Source: JAYZQT01 sp036136335
GTDB lineage: Bacteria > Pseudomonadota > Alphaproteobacteria > MPNO01 > UBA830
Assembly: GCA_036136335.1 (NCBI GenBank)
Contig: JAYZQT010000066.1
Location: 1 to 54,985, forward strand
Length of the DNA stretch: 54,985 nt
Direction of reading: 5' to 3'
Translations under genes and position numbers: made by a program
Notes under the pieces: model-generated
The model's input: the letters and a program-made list of their open reading frames with translations, nothing else
What the model was told of the DNA's origin: nothing
The model's database searches: none
In this document: positions 32,157 to 41,656 of the stretch, one piece after another
Layout: every line of letters starts with the position of its first letter
How positions within the stretch are numbered: position 1 is the first letter of the stretch

Positions 32157-33770
32157 ATGGGGACATTTATAAATAATGCCGAGGTTATCGTCCAGACGCT
32201 GAAGAAGGCCGGCGTCACGCACGGTTTCGGAATACCAAGTGGAAACGTCTTGCCACTCATGGATGCAATGCGCAAACATGATCTGCCATTCGTACTCACT
32301 GCGCACGAAGGTTCTGCCGGATTTGCGGCAGATGTAATGGGACGGATAAGCGGAGCACCCGGCCTCGGGATAGCGACCCTGGGCCCCGGCGCAACAAACC
32401 TGGCAACGGGGGTCGGTAGCGCCTGGCTCGATCGATCACCAATGATCGCCATTACCTGCAACCTGAACACGGATCAGCTTGGTCGTCGCATACAGATGTA
32501 TATTGATCATCATCAGCTATTCGGACCAATTACCAAGGCCACACTGCCTCTGCGGGAAGGATCAGTGGCGCAAACGGTTGCGGAAGCGGTTCAAATTGCG
32601 CTCTCCGAACCACAGGGGCCTGTGCATCTCGATCTTCCAGAAGATGTTGCCCTAGCTCCCGCGACGGAAGATGTACCCGAACTTAGGGGTCCAATTCGGC
32701 AAGCCTTTGCTCCTGTTGATAGCCTGAACATGGCAATTGATGTCCTTGCCAGCGCGAGACGCCCGGTTGCGATGATTGGTTCAAACGCAATGAGAATGAC
32801 AGATCCCACTCTGCTGGGTTCGTTAATAAACCGGCACGGGCTGCCATTTGCCACGACGACGATGGCGAAGGGCCTGATCGACGAGGCGCACCCTCTATCC
32901 GTCGGGTGTATAGAACGCGGACGGCGGCAGATGCAACGTACGTTTTTGCAACAGGCTGATCTCATAATAGGGCTCGGATATGACACGATTGAGGTCGAAT
33001 ACGAGGCCTGGATCAATGATACGCCATTGCTTCAGGTAGATATCGAACCTGTGGACATCGCTGGCTCTGTTGTTCTGAAGGGGGAAGTCACTGGAAATCT
33101 GGATGCATCAGTCGCGGCACTTCTCGAAGCCGAACCCATCGTTAACGACTGGACTGCCGCCGAAATAGCGGTGCACCGTGTAGGTTTTCAGGGAGCGCTT
33201 CGTCCGGAGGTCCGACACTTTTCTCCACACCAGGTTATCGACATTGTGCGCGATGTTCTGCCGCCAGATGGAATTCTGACATTTGACGTAGGGGCACACA
33301 CTCACCAGATTGCAAGCCAATGGGCCGTTCATGCACCGCGGCAGTTCCATATTACCAACGGGTGGTCTTCAATGGGATTTGGATTGCCGTCGGCAATTGC
33401 AGCAAAACTCAATCAGCCTGGTCTGCCGGTTGTCTGTATCCTCGGGGATGGGTGTTTTCAAATGACGAGCGGCGAACTCGCCACAGCCAAGCGGCTCGGC
33501 TTGTGCCTTCCGGTTGTGGTGCTTGATGACCGCTGGTTAGGGCTGATACGCGTCAAGCAGGAGCGTCGGCAGTTGCCGAGTTACGGCACGGCCTTGCAGG
33601 CCGAGGAATACCGGGATCCGCCCGAGCACTATTTCGGTGTGCCTGCGTTTGGCGCGCGTGATGCCGAAACGCTTCGAGGATCCTTGGTGCGGGCATTTCT
33701 GAGTGAAGGGCCAACGGTGATCGAAGCAGTCGTTGATGTTGCACATTACTCAGAAACAATCTTTGATTAG
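32157..33770 (+). CDS. ThDP-dependent enzyme, acetolactate synthase family
   Basis: A 537-residue protein with catalytic Glu51 in TAHEGSAGF and the ThDP/Mg motif GDGCF near 430. Where the family usually has Asn-Asp (Mg ligand) it has VVLDDRWLGL, so the first Asn is Asp. The middle domain and the QERRQLPSYG segment fit benzoylformate decarboxylase, acetolactate synthase or sulfoacetaldehyde acetyltransferase types. No small subunit is present. It precedes a cupin by 58 bases, and both may act on a 2-oxo acid or sulfonate imported by the SLC13 carrier. Exact chemistry cannot be read. Confidence 0.85.
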   Translation: MGTFINNAEVIVQTLKKAGVTHGFGIPSGNVLPLMDAMRKHDLPFVLTAHEGSAGFAADVMGRISGAPGLGIATLGPGATNLATGVGSAWLDRSPMIAITCNLNTDQLGRRIQMYIDHHQLFGPITKATLPLREGSVAQTVAEAVQIALSEPQGPVHLDLPEDVALAPATEDVPELRGPIRQAFAPVDSLNMAIDVLASARRPVAMIGSNAMRMTDPTLLGSLINRHGLPFATTTMAKGLIDEAHPLSVGCIERGRRQMQRTFLQQADLIIGLGYDTIEVEYEAWINDTPLLQVDIEPVDIAGSVVLKGEVTGNLDASVAALLEAEPIVNDWTAAEIAVHRVGFQGALRPEVRHFSPHQVIDIVRDVLPPDGILTFDVGAHTHQIASQWAVHAPRQFHITNGWSSMGFGLPSAIAAKLNQPGLPVVCILGDGCFQMTSGELATAKRLGLCLPVVVLDDRWLGLIRVKQERRQLPSYGTALQAEEYRDPPEHYFGVPAFGARDAETLRGSLVRAFLSEGPTVIEAVVDVAHYSETIFD

Positions 33771-33828
33771 GGCTTCGGAGCGGATACACTCTCACAACAC
33801 GGGTTATGACAGAATGAAGGGATGAGCC

Positions 33829-34335
33829 ATGGGGTATACTCTTGAGCAGCTTTCTGGAGATTGCCGAGCGGCGATGGATCAGGATCCGGGTCCGGGTGGC
33901 CGCGCGGTGGTGCGGGATTTAGTTGCGAAAGCATGCGCCGATGACAAGTTTGTCGCTACGCATTTAGGCCCGGAGAACCGGGTGCCACGTCAGATCCTTT
34001 ATGAAGATGAAAAACACAGGTTCTGCATTCTCGCCCACGTATATGAGGGCGCCAAAGGTTCTAATCCGCATGATCACGGCCCAAGTTGGGCTATCTATGC
34101 CCAGGCGGACGGGGTCACCACCATGACTGACTGGGAGAAACTAGAGTTGCCGCTTGATGGTGAACCTGGCAAGGTAAGAAAGATAAAAAACTACGATCTA
34201 AACCGCGGCGATGCTTATCTTTATAATGAGGGTGACCTCCATTCTCCGTCCCGCACCGCGACCACCCGCCTTATTCGTGTTGAGGGTATGAATCTTGCGG
34301 GTGTGAAGAGGGACGCTTATCAGGCAGTCGACTAG
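33829..34335 (+). CDS. Cupin-fold protein, cysteine-dioxygenase-like
   Basis: The 168-residue protein has the metal motif His81-x-His83 in NPHDHGPSWAIYAQ and a third His138 in EGDLHSPSRT, resembling predicted metal enzymes of the double-stranded beta-helix fold and remotely cysteine dioxygenases. An AAGGGATGAG site precedes the ATG. It follows the ThDP gene in the same direction. A mononuclear iron dioxygenase of a thiol or keto acid is possible, but the family name is not sure. Confidence 0.65.
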   Translation: MGYTLEQLSGDCRAAMDQDPGPGGRAVVRDLVAKACADDKFVATHLGPENRVPRQILYEDEKHRFCILAHVYEGAKGSNPHDHGPSWAIYAQADGVTTMTDWEKLELPLDGEPGKVRKIKNYDLNRGDAYLYNEGDLHSPSRTATTRLIRVEGMNLAGVKRDAYQAVD

Positions 34336-34501
34336 GGCCACAAATCTGTTGGTGCGGGACAATGACGCCAGTTACACGTGGATAGGGATTGTCATCAGAA
34401 GGATATGGAGTTTCGCAGATAATTAGTGCTTGCGATCAGCTGTAATTGAAAAATTTCTGACATCCGTCTCTGCATTGGCGGCGCTCTCTTCCGTTGCCAC
34501 A

Positions 34502-35257
34502 TCAATTCATTGCCGAACCGCCATCGACAGCCAGGACCTGACCGGTGATGAAGTCACTCTCGGCGCTTGCAAGGAATACACAGGCAGCCACAACATCTTC
34601 TGGCACCTGCTCACGCTTTATCGCTCTTGTCGTCGTACTTTTCGCTATATGTGCACGCAGTTCCTCTTGCGCGAGAACATTCTCTGTCATTACCCCACCG
34701 GGGGCTATGGTGTTGGCGCGGATACCGTCATCACCTAATTCTCGTGCCACTGATCTCGTAAAGGAGATAACGGCACCCTTCGATGTGTCGTAGTGCAGCA
34801 GGTTGGCATAACCTTTTAACGCGCGTCCCGAAGAAATATTTATGATTTTGCCATATTGTTGGGATTTCATCTGTGGGATAACGGCCTTGGTACAAAGAAA
34901 CACCCCATTGATATTAACGTTTAGAACGCGATCCCATTCCTCCTTGGAAATCTCTAGAATGGGTTTGTTTCCGACGTGGACCCAGAGCGCGGCATTGTTC
35001 ACCAGCACATCGATCCTTCCAAACGTGTCGGTGGTACGCTTGGCCAGAGTTTGACAGGCATCTTCAACGGTGACGTCGGTTTGGAGGAAGGTTGCTTTGC
35101 CACCCGCGCGCTCGATATCTGAGACCAGTTTGTCATTCGGGACGATATCTGCAATTACGACGGTCGCACCTTCCAAGGCAAATCCTTTTGCATAGGCAGC
35201 GCCAATCCCCTGTGCGCCACCAGTGATGATGGCCACCCTGTTTTCGAGTCGTGACAT
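34502..35257 (-). CDS. Short-chain dehydrogenase/reductase
   Basis: The start is taken at ATG 35257, with AGGAGAGGAACG upstream; the reading frame extends to 35302 without such support. The 251-residue SDR has TGGAQGIG near 13, LVNNAALW near 85, Ser in NISSGRAL and YDTSKGAV near 150 with Tyr and Lys, and a C-terminal TGQVLAVDGG. It follows the amidase by 14 bases. It should oxidise an alcohol released by that pathway with NAD(P); substrate unknown. Confidence 0.88.
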   Translation of the reverse strand: MSRLENRVAIITGGAQGIGAAYAKGFALEGATVVIADIVPNDKLVSDIERAGGKATFLQTDVTVEDACQTLAKRTTDTFGRIDVLVNNAALWVHVGNKPILEISKEEWDRVLNVNINGVFLCTKAVIPQMKSQQYGKIINISSGRALKGYANLLHYDTSKGAVISFTRSVARELGDDGIRANTIAPGGVMTENVLAQEELRAHIAKSTTTRAIKREQVPEDVVAACVFLASAESDFITGQVLAVDGGSAMN

Positions 35258-35271
35258 GATCCGTTCCTCTC

Positions 35272-36636
35272 CTATATCCCGAAATGCTCTTCTGCGATCC
35301 ATCGGCCAATTGCGGTCAGACTTTCATCCTCATCGAACTGGCCCAGAAGCTGCACGCCCACAGGCACATTTTCCACTTCAAGCAACGGCAATGACAGAGA
35401 GGGCATGCCTATAACTGAGGATCCTTCATTGAATACCGCGCTACCCTGATCCATTCCGACCGGGGCGGGCCCCGGGGATGACAGGGTTATGAACGCATCG
35501 GCGCGCAACTTTAGCTGACGGTGCAGGTCCCGTGCACGGACCCGGCGGTTGAGAGCTTCGCGGTACTCTGCCTGTGTAAGGCCCTCAGCTTCTTTTAATC
35601 CCATCAGAAGGCGTGGTGGCACCTGGTCTGGATAGCGTTCCTTATATTGCAGCATCGGCCATTGAAATTCGAAGCGGTAGAGACTGCGCCAAAGATCCGG
35701 CATTTCGGCAAAAACATTTTCGTAGGCTTCGATGGAGGGATCGTCGTTCCGACCGAAGATTTCCACTCCTGCGTCCGCAAGGGTTCGGACCAATCGGTCG
35801 AACTCCGCCTTGGTGGCGTCGTCAGTCTGGTTCCATCCAGCTGTTTCCAGTCGTATTAACCGTACCGGTTTTCTTGGACTGGGCGGGTTGTCACCACCAT
35901 ACAGACCGGGGTACCCGGGATCGCCGCCGCCCAGCTTTGCCATGTGGCGCGCCATTATCCAGACATCCGAAAGTGAACCACCAAAAACACCCAGATGGTC
36001 CATGCTATCGGCGGCGGAAAACACACCCTGACGGTTGATGGCTCCATAGGTGGCCTTCAGTCCATATGCTCCGCAGAAGCTGGCCGGACGAATTGTTGAA
36101 CCACGCGCATGGGTGCCGATGGCGCCGGGAATGGTTCCACCACCGACGGCTGCAGCAGTACCCGAAGACGAGCCACCCGGCGTCCGCGACGGATCGTGAG
36201 GATTACGGGTTCGTGCCGGATCCCCCCCGCCAAACGTAATTGTTACTGTTTTTCCTAGAATTACAGCCCCTCCCTTTCGGAGGGCATTGACGGAGGCCGC
36301 GTCGCGAATTGGTTGGTGACCCTTGAACAACACGCTGCCGAATTCGGTTGGCATGTCTACTGTTTCAATCAGATCCTTAATCCCGACCGGCATTCCGTCG
36401 ACAAGTGAGAGGGTTTTGCCTTCCCTGTATCGCTGGCCTGCTTCGTCAGCCGCCTCGCGGGCTGCATCTGTATTAATGATTTCCCAGGCCATAACCGTAT
36501 TTTCGATGGCGTCAATTTTATCGAGGCAGCGTTCGAGATAGTTCCGCGGTGTGTCTGTACCGTCGCGAAATCTTTCGATTGTATCATGGAAGGTCATTAA
36601 GGAATGGCTCTTTGGATTGTAATTCGGAACGTTCAT
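35272..36636 (-). CDS. Amidase (amidase-signature family)
   Basis: The 454-residue protein has the Ser-cisSer-Lys triad: Lys87 in VGIKDLI, Ser157/158 in GGSSSGTAAAV and nucleophile Ser180 in ARGSTIRPASFCG. The usual GTQTGGS is replaced by GTHARGS, which could alter the oxyanion pocket. It hydrolyses a carboxamide. The start at 36636 is preceded by GAGGGAC; an inner ATG 39 bases later is an alternative. With the SDR it forms a two-gene operon, divergent from another SDR at 36724. A second amidase lies at 44097. Confidence 0.87.
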   Translation of the reverse strand: MNVPNYNPKSHSLMTFHDTIERFRDGTDTPRNYLERCLDKIDAIENTVMAWEIINTDAAREAADEAGQRYREGKTLSLVDGMPVGIKDLIETVDMPTEFGSVLFKGHQPIRDAASVNALRKGGAVILGKTVTITFGGGDPARTRNPHDPSRTPGGSSSGTAAAVGGGTIPGAIGTHARGSTIRPASFCGAYGLKATYGAINRQGVFSAADSMDHLGVFGGSLSDVWIMARHMAKLGGGDPGYPGLYGGDNPPSPRKPVRLIRLETAGWNQTDDATKAEFDRLVRTLADAGVEIFGRNDDPSIEAYENVFAEMPDLWRSLYRFEFQWPMLQYKERYPDQVPPRLLMGLKEAEGLTQAEYREALNRRVRARDLHRQLKLRADAFITLSSPGPAPVGMDQGSAVFNEGSSVIGMPSLSLPLLEVENVPVGVQLLGQFDEDESLTAIGRWIAEEHFGI

Positions 36637-36723
36637 TGCGCCGTGTCCCTCTGTTTATGGCTTTTGTTGGTTGTGCGCAGTATACCGGATCCAAATGCCC
36701 GTAAACAAACAGGGAGAGTATAA

Positions 36724-37473
36724 ATGTCAGATAAACTCGAAGGCAAACGCGCGCTAATAACCGGCGCGGGCGGTGGCATGGGACGAAGTCATGCCCTGTT
36801 GATGGCTGAGCGCGGGGCCGAAATAGTGATACACGATATCAAAGATGACGGTGCCGAGGAAACCGCGGACATGGTCCGTGAGTGCGGAGGTAAAGCAGAC
36901 GTCATCATAGCCGATGTACGTGACGTTCCTGCCTTCACTGCCGCAATTTCCGGCGCCGGACCGGTGGATATTCTTGTGAACAATGCTGGTGTGGGTGGGG
37001 CCCGTCGAAATGTTGAGGAAATCTCGGAAGAACAATTCGATCAAATGTTTGAAGTTCATGTCCGCGGCACATTTTTTGCTACGCAAACCGTTTTACCTGC
37101 GATGAAAAGCAAACAAAATTGTAAAATAATCAATATTTCTTCAATTTACGCCATGGGTGGAAGTGACCTTGCAAGTCACTATTCAGCTGCTAAATCCGCC
37201 ATTTCTGGTTTTACCAAAAGCTGGGCGAGAGAACTTGCACCCTGGCGGATCAATGTTAATGCAGTGGCACCGGGATTTATTGTGACTGACATGACAATGG
37301 GCTCTAACTCACCCGAAAACATTGCCGAACGCGAGAAGCGTATGCCGCTTGGTGAATTCTGCAAGCCCATTGATATTTCATACGCGGTCGCGTGGCTTGC
37401 AAGCAGTGAAACTGACCTTATATCCGGTCAGGTGATTAGCCCCAATAGTGGTGAAGTGATTGTCGGGTATTAG
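36724..37473 (+). CDS. Short-chain dehydrogenase/reductase
   Basis: A 249-residue SDR with TGAGGGMGRSH near 13-23, LVNNAGVGG near 86, Ser in NISSIYAM and YSAAKSAI near 157-161, and SGQVISPNSG at the end. GGGAGAG lies eight bases before ATG. It is divergent from the amidase and converges with the enoyl-CoA hydratase, 18 bases apart. The Arg-His after the Rossmann loop is common in SDRs using NAD in fatty acid or terpene pathways. Substrate cannot be assigned. Confidence 0.88.
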   Translation: MSDKLEGKRALITGAGGGMGRSHALLMAERGAEIVIHDIKDDGAEETADMVRECGGKADVIIADVRDVPAFTAAISGAGPVDILVNNAGVGGARRNVEEISEEQFDQMFEVHVRGTFFATQTVLPAMKSKQNCKIINISSIYAMGGSDLASHYSAAKSAISGFTKSWARELAPWRINVNAVAPGFIVTDMTMGSNSPENIAEREKRMPLGEFCKPIDISYAVAWLASSETDLISGQVISPNSGEVIVGY

Positions 37474-37491
37474 AAACCGAATCCCGAATAG

Positions 37492-38304
37492 TTACATATC
37501 TGAAAAATTGGGTTTCTTCTTTTCCAGAAAAGAGTTTACGCCGTGTTGGAATTCGGGACCGAACCGGATTTTTTCAAATGCCTGACCTTCCAGACCCTGC
37601 CCAACATGGAGCGGCGTATCGCCCGCGGCATTTAGAACGCGCTTGACCGTTGCCAGCGGTATCTGCGGGCGACTGGAGAGGTCGGCTGCAAATACATCAA
37701 TGGCATCAGTCAGTCCGCCATCGGGGACCAATTCGGTAAGAAGTCCCCAATCCCAGGCTTCCTGCGCCGAAATTCTGCGACCACGCATGATTGCATTTTT
37801 TGCGCGTCCGAGGCCGATCAGTCGGGCAAGGCGATGGGTGCCCCCACTTCCAGGTATGGTGCCAAGATTGATCTCCGGTAGGCCGAGCTGGCTGTTCTCT
37901 GTAGCAATACGGAAATCGCAAGCTAGCGCGAGTTCAAATGACACGCCCAACGCAAACTTCTCGATGGCTGCGATTACCGGTTTTCGCGCGCGCTCGGGCG
38001 CGGACATGTCATCGGCCATATCTGACATTCCGTCCCGTGTTTCTTTCAGGAATCCCGCAATATCACCGCCTGAACTAAACACTCCGTTGGCGCCACGTAT
38101 CACGATGACGCGGATTTCAGGATCCATGTCCATCGCCTCTATCAGCGCGCGGATCTGCGCACGACTTTTAAAATGAATGATGTTCATGGGTGATCTGTCA
38201 AGGAACAGCGTTCCAACGCGCTTTACGGCATCTTTTTCCACCCGGAGCCCGTCTAGGTCTGCCAATAGGTCTGAGCGCTGTTTTGCGTAATTTTCTGCAA
38301 CCAT
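37492..38304 (-). CDS. Enoyl-CoA hydratase/isomerase (crotonase family)
   Basis: A 270-residue crotonase-fold protein with oxyanion loop FSSGGDIAGF near 73-82, the first catalytic Glu in GVSFELALACDF near 120, and the second in LGLPEINLGTIPGSGGTHR near 142. Both Glu residues are kept, so hydration of a trans-2-enoyl-CoA is possible, or isomerisation. RISAQEAWDWGL follows. It is divergent from fbiC, with a 236-base gap that has no obvious gene. It could process CoA esters made by the ligase at 2954 or act in general fatty or aromatic acid degradation. Confidence 0.88.
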   Translation of the reverse strand: MVAENYAKQRSDLLADLDGLRVEKDAVKRVGTLFLDRSPMNIIHFKSRAQIRALIEAMDMDPEIRVIVIRGANGVFSSGGDIAGFLKETRDGMSDMADDMSAPERARKPVIAAIEKFALGVSFELALACDFRIATENSQLGLPEINLGTIPGSGGTHRLARLIGLGRAKNAIMRGRRISAQEAWDWGLLTELVPDGGLTDAIDVFAADLSSRPQIPLATVKRVLNAAGDTPLHVGQGLEGQAFEKIRFGPEFQHGVNSFLEKKKPNFSDM

Positions 38305-38540
38305 GTTTCTCTCTTTACGGGAAGCGTGTGAATATTAGTTGGTATGGCAACAGACATTTAAGGTAAAGGACTGTCAACCAATAGGTGCCACTTTGAAAAC
38401 TCGGGTTTAATACTAATTTTCAACCGAGGCTTGACCCCGCGTTGAATTCAACGTTTTCTGTCATGGCAACAAGGTCGCGTATTGAGGTCCAATGCGTTCG
38501 ACGGCAGAACATTTCATATTGATATCTGTATGCGGCCAGA

Positions 38541-40883
38541 ATGAACCACCCGACAAATACATCCAGTCTTCTGAAACGTGCCGCCAGGCTTCGTGATGAT
38601 GGTTTTGGCGATTTGGTTACCTACAGTCCCAAGGTATTCATTCCCCTAACAAAACTTTGCCGGGACGTTTGTCATTACTGCACGTTTTCAATTCCCCCCA
38701 AAGCCGGAGAAAGTGCTTACCTTGGCATCGACGAGGTATTGGAAGTAGCGCAGGCCGGGGCGTCAGCTGGGTGTACGGAAGTCCTGTTTACGCTGGGTGA
38801 TAAACCCGAACGCAGATATCGTGTGGCCCGCGACGAACTTGCTTTGCTTGGGCATGATAGCACAATTTCATATCTTGCTGAGGTGGCCGAACGGGTTTTG
38901 AAGGAGACCGGACTGCTTCCTCATCTCAATCCCGGAGTCCTGACCGCCAAGGATATTGAAATGTTGCGGCCTGTGTCGGTCTCGATGGGATTGATGCTGG
39001 AGGGTATTTCACCTCACCTGTCGCGAAAGGGTGGCCCGCATTTTGGCTCTCCAGACAAGGCTCCGGCGGCCCGCCTGCGCACAATTCAGCTCGCCGGTGA
39101 GGCGCGCGTGCCGTTTACAACCGGCATCCTGATCGGACTTGGTGAGACGCGTGACGAGCGCGTTGCCGCTCTGAAAGCCATATATGATCTCCATAAAACT
39201 CATGGCCATGTTCAGGAAATTATAATCCAGAATTTTCGAGCAAAACCGGGAACGCGAATGGCGAACGCACCAGAACCGGGTATTGAGGAACTGTGTTGGA
39301 CAATTGCTACCGCGCGACAGCTTTTCGGGTCGGAAATGTCAATTCAGGCGCCTCCCAACCTTAGCGGTAAAGAGTTTCCTGAGCTGATAAATGCGGGTAT
39401 TAACGATTATGGCGGTGTGTCGCCTGTCACTCCGGATTTTGTTAACCCTGAAGCACCCTGGCCCACGATCCCACGACTTATGGAAGCAACTGTAGCACAG
39501 GGCAAGGTTCTAGCCCCGCGATTACCAGTCTATCCGCGCTACGTCTTCGAAAATGGCTGGCTTGATAAATCGATCAGGCCTGCGGTACTGAAGGCAATGG
39601 ATGCAAGTGGTCTGGCGCGGGATGACCGATGGTCGCCCGGTGTCTCTGGTGTTTGCCCAGTGGCGCCCGCAGTCGCTGGAGGTAAAGCGCGAGGCACTCA
39701 AAGACATCTGGCCCGGGCCCTTGAGGGCCGACGGCTTGACGCGCGCGCAATCGCCGAGTTGTTTGAGGCCCGCGGTGCGGCCTACCAGGATGTAGTAACA
39801 GCCGCTGACGAACTGTGTCGAACAACGGTCGGTGAGACGGTAACGTATGCTGTCAATCGTAACATCAACTACACAAACGTCTGTGGGTATCGTTGCGGCT
39901 TCTGTGCGTTCTCTAAGGGAAAGCTGAGCGTAAACCTTCGGGGTACGCCCTACGATCTTGCAATTGAAGAAATTGCGCGTCGGGCGAAAGAGGCATGGGC
40001 ACGCGGCGCTACGGAAGTCTGTCTCCAGGGAGGCATTCATCCCGATTATACAGGTGATACCTATCTCTCGATCCTAAAGGCGGTGAAGGAGGTGGCGCCA
40101 GAACTTCATGTGCATGCATTTTCACCCTTGGAAGTGACCCAAGGGGCGTTAACAATAGGACTTACAGTCAGGGAATATTTGGAGCGGTTGCGGGAAGCGG
40201 GCTTGGGTTCTCTCCCCGGCACTGCTGCAGAAATACTGGACGATGACGTCCGCGCCGTTCTTTGTCCTGACAAACTAACGACCAGCGAGTGGCTCAAGGT
40301 AATGGAAACCGCCCATGGGTTGGGTTTGAGGACCACCGCAACCATTATGTTCGGTCATATGGAAAGACCGGTAAATCAGGCCCGCCATCTTTTGCGTTTG
40401 AGAGACCTGCAGGAAAAAAGTGGAGGGTTTACGGAATTTGTACCATTACCATTCGTCCATATGGAAGCTCCCATATATCACAAAGGTCAGGCACGTAAGG
40501 GCCCGACGTTTCGTGAATCTATACTTATTCACGCTGTTGCACGCCTTGTCCTCAACCCTCTTATTACGAACATACAGACCAGCTGGGTGAAGCTTGGTAT
40601 TGCTGGCGCGACCGCTTCCCTGAATGCCGGTGCAAACGATCTGGGTGGTTCGCTGATGAACGAATCCATTTCCCGTGCGGCCGGGGCCGAGCACGGCCAG
40701 GAGTTCGCGCCAGTCGACATGTACAAATTTATTGAAGGGATAGGCCGAACCCCGCGCCAACGGAACACTCTATATGGTGATGTATCCGCCGAGCGCACCA
40801 AAGCCACCGGTCGGGTGCCAGATCTTGTGCCCCTGGTTCAGACACCCGCGGCCAAATATGCGCATGGAGAGACCACTACATGA
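38541..40883 (+). CDS. fbiC: FO synthase, fused CofG/CofH (7,8-didemethyl-8-hydroxy-5-deazariboflavin synthase)
   Basis: The 780-residue fusion has two radical-SAM domains, each with Cys-x3-Cys-x2-Cys: Cys40, Cys44 and Cys47 in LCRDVCHYC, and Cys448, Cys452 and Cys455 in VCGYRCGFC. Flanking segments (SPKVFIPLTKLCRD, QNFRAKPGTRM, NRNINYTNVCGYRCGFCAF) match FbiC of actinobacteria. It makes FO, the chromophore of coenzyme F420, from a tyrosine and a pyrimidine. Its stop overlaps the start of the F420 reductase by four bases. CofC, CofD and CofE genes are not seen, so the rest of the pathway must be elsewhere. Confidence 0.93.
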   Translation: MNHPTNTSSLLKRAARLRDDGFGDLVTYSPKVFIPLTKLCRDVCHYCTFSIPPKAGESAYLGIDEVLEVAQAGASAGCTEVLFTLGDKPERRYRVARDELALLGHDSTISYLAEVAERVLKETGLLPHLNPGVLTAKDIEMLRPVSVSMGLMLEGISPHLSRKGGPHFGSPDKAPAARLRTIQLAGEARVPFTTGILIGLGETRDERVAALKAIYDLHKTHGHVQEIIIQNFRAKPGTRMANAPEPGIEELCWTIATARQLFGSEMSIQAPPNLSGKEFPELINAGINDYGGVSPVTPDFVNPEAPWPTIPRLMEATVAQGKVLAPRLPVYPRYVFENGWLDKSIRPAVLKAMDASGLARDDRWSPGVSGVCPVAPAVAGGKARGTQRHLARALEGRRLDARAIAELFEARGAAYQDVVTAADELCRTTVGETVTYAVNRNINYTNVCGYRCGFCAFSKGKLSVNLRGTPYDLAIEEIARRAKEAWARGATEVCLQGGIHPDYTGDTYLSILKAVKEVAPELHVHAFSPLEVTQGALTIGLTVREYLERLREAGLGSLPGTAAEILDDDVRAVLCPDKLTTSEWLKVMETAHGLGLRTTATIMFGHMERPVNQARHLLRLRDLQEKSGGFTEFVPLPFVHMEAPIYHKGQARKGPTFRESILIHAVARLVLNPLITNIQTSWVKLGIAGATASLNAGANDLGGSLMNESISRAAGAEHGQEFAPVDMYKFIEGIGRTPRQRNTLYGDVSAERTKATGRVPDLVPLVQTPAAKYAHGETTT

Positions 40884-41539
40884 ACGGTGCACTTCCAACG
40901 ATTGCGGTCCTGGGCGGAACTGGAGCAGAAGGATTCGGACTTGCAACGCGCTGGACACGCGCCGGTTATCGGGTTTTGTTGGGTTCCCGTTCAGCTGAGC
41001 GGGCCGCGGGGTTGGCAGCTGACATTGGGGCTGAGGGAATGGACAACCTGATGGCCGCGTCGGAATGCGATATTGCAGTTTTGACTGTACCTTTTGCGGC
41101 TCAGTGCACCACTCTTGAGCCTCTTAAAAATGTGTTGCAGGGTAAAATTTTAGTTGACGTGACGGTTCCTCTGGTGCCGCCATCCGTAATGAGAGTGCAA
41201 TTGCCCGACGTGGGATCCGCGGCGCAGGTCGCACAGAATTTGCTTGGACAAGGCGTTCGGGTTGTTTCCGCTTTCCAGAATGTCTCCGCCGAGCAACTCA
41301 AGGATCCAGACCATTTGGTTGACTGTGATGTCCTGGTTACGGGAAATGACCCGAAGGCGCGTTCCGTGGTCGTTGAACTTGCGAAAGCGGCCCACCTCAA
41401 TGCGATCGAAGCAGGGCCGCTCGATAATGCCGTGGCAGCTGAGGCATTGACTTCCCTGTTGATCTGGATCAATCGAAAATACAAATCGCCGGGATCGGGT
41501 ATACGCATTACGGCGTTGCCGGATCAACCCGAGGATTAG
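40880..41539 (+). CDS. npdG: F420:NADP oxidoreductase (Fno/NpdG type)
   Basis: The 219-residue protein has the NADP-binding GGTGAEGFGLA at 12-22, GSRSAERA near 35 where 2'-phosphate is recognised, and the fold of F420-dependent NADP reductases (VDVTVPLVPP near 92, VSAFQNVSAEQL near 130). It passes hydride between F420 and NADP(H), so supplies reduced F420 or recycles it. ATG overlaps the fbiC stop (ATGA), which shows that the two are translated as one unit. This is the strongest evidence in the window for a functioning F420 system. Confidence 0.9.
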   Translation: MNGALPTIAVLGGTGAEGFGLATRWTRAGYRVLLGSRSAERAAGLAADIGAEGMDNLMAASECDIAVLTVPFAAQCTTLEPLKNVLQGKILVDVTVPLVPPSVMRVQLPDVGSAAQVAQNLLGQGVRVVSAFQNVSAEQLKDPDHLVDCDVLVTGNDPKARSVVVELAKAAHLNAIEAGPLDNAVAAEALTSLLIWINRKYKSPGSGIRITALPDQPED

Positions 41540-41656
41540 AAACTCAGTGTTGAGGTAGAGTTCTCGCTACAAAATTTCACACAAATTTTTCATGTGCCGC
41601 AATTCAGAATAGCTATGCAATTTCGCTTTGAACCAGTGACATAGGAGAGGAGGAAT

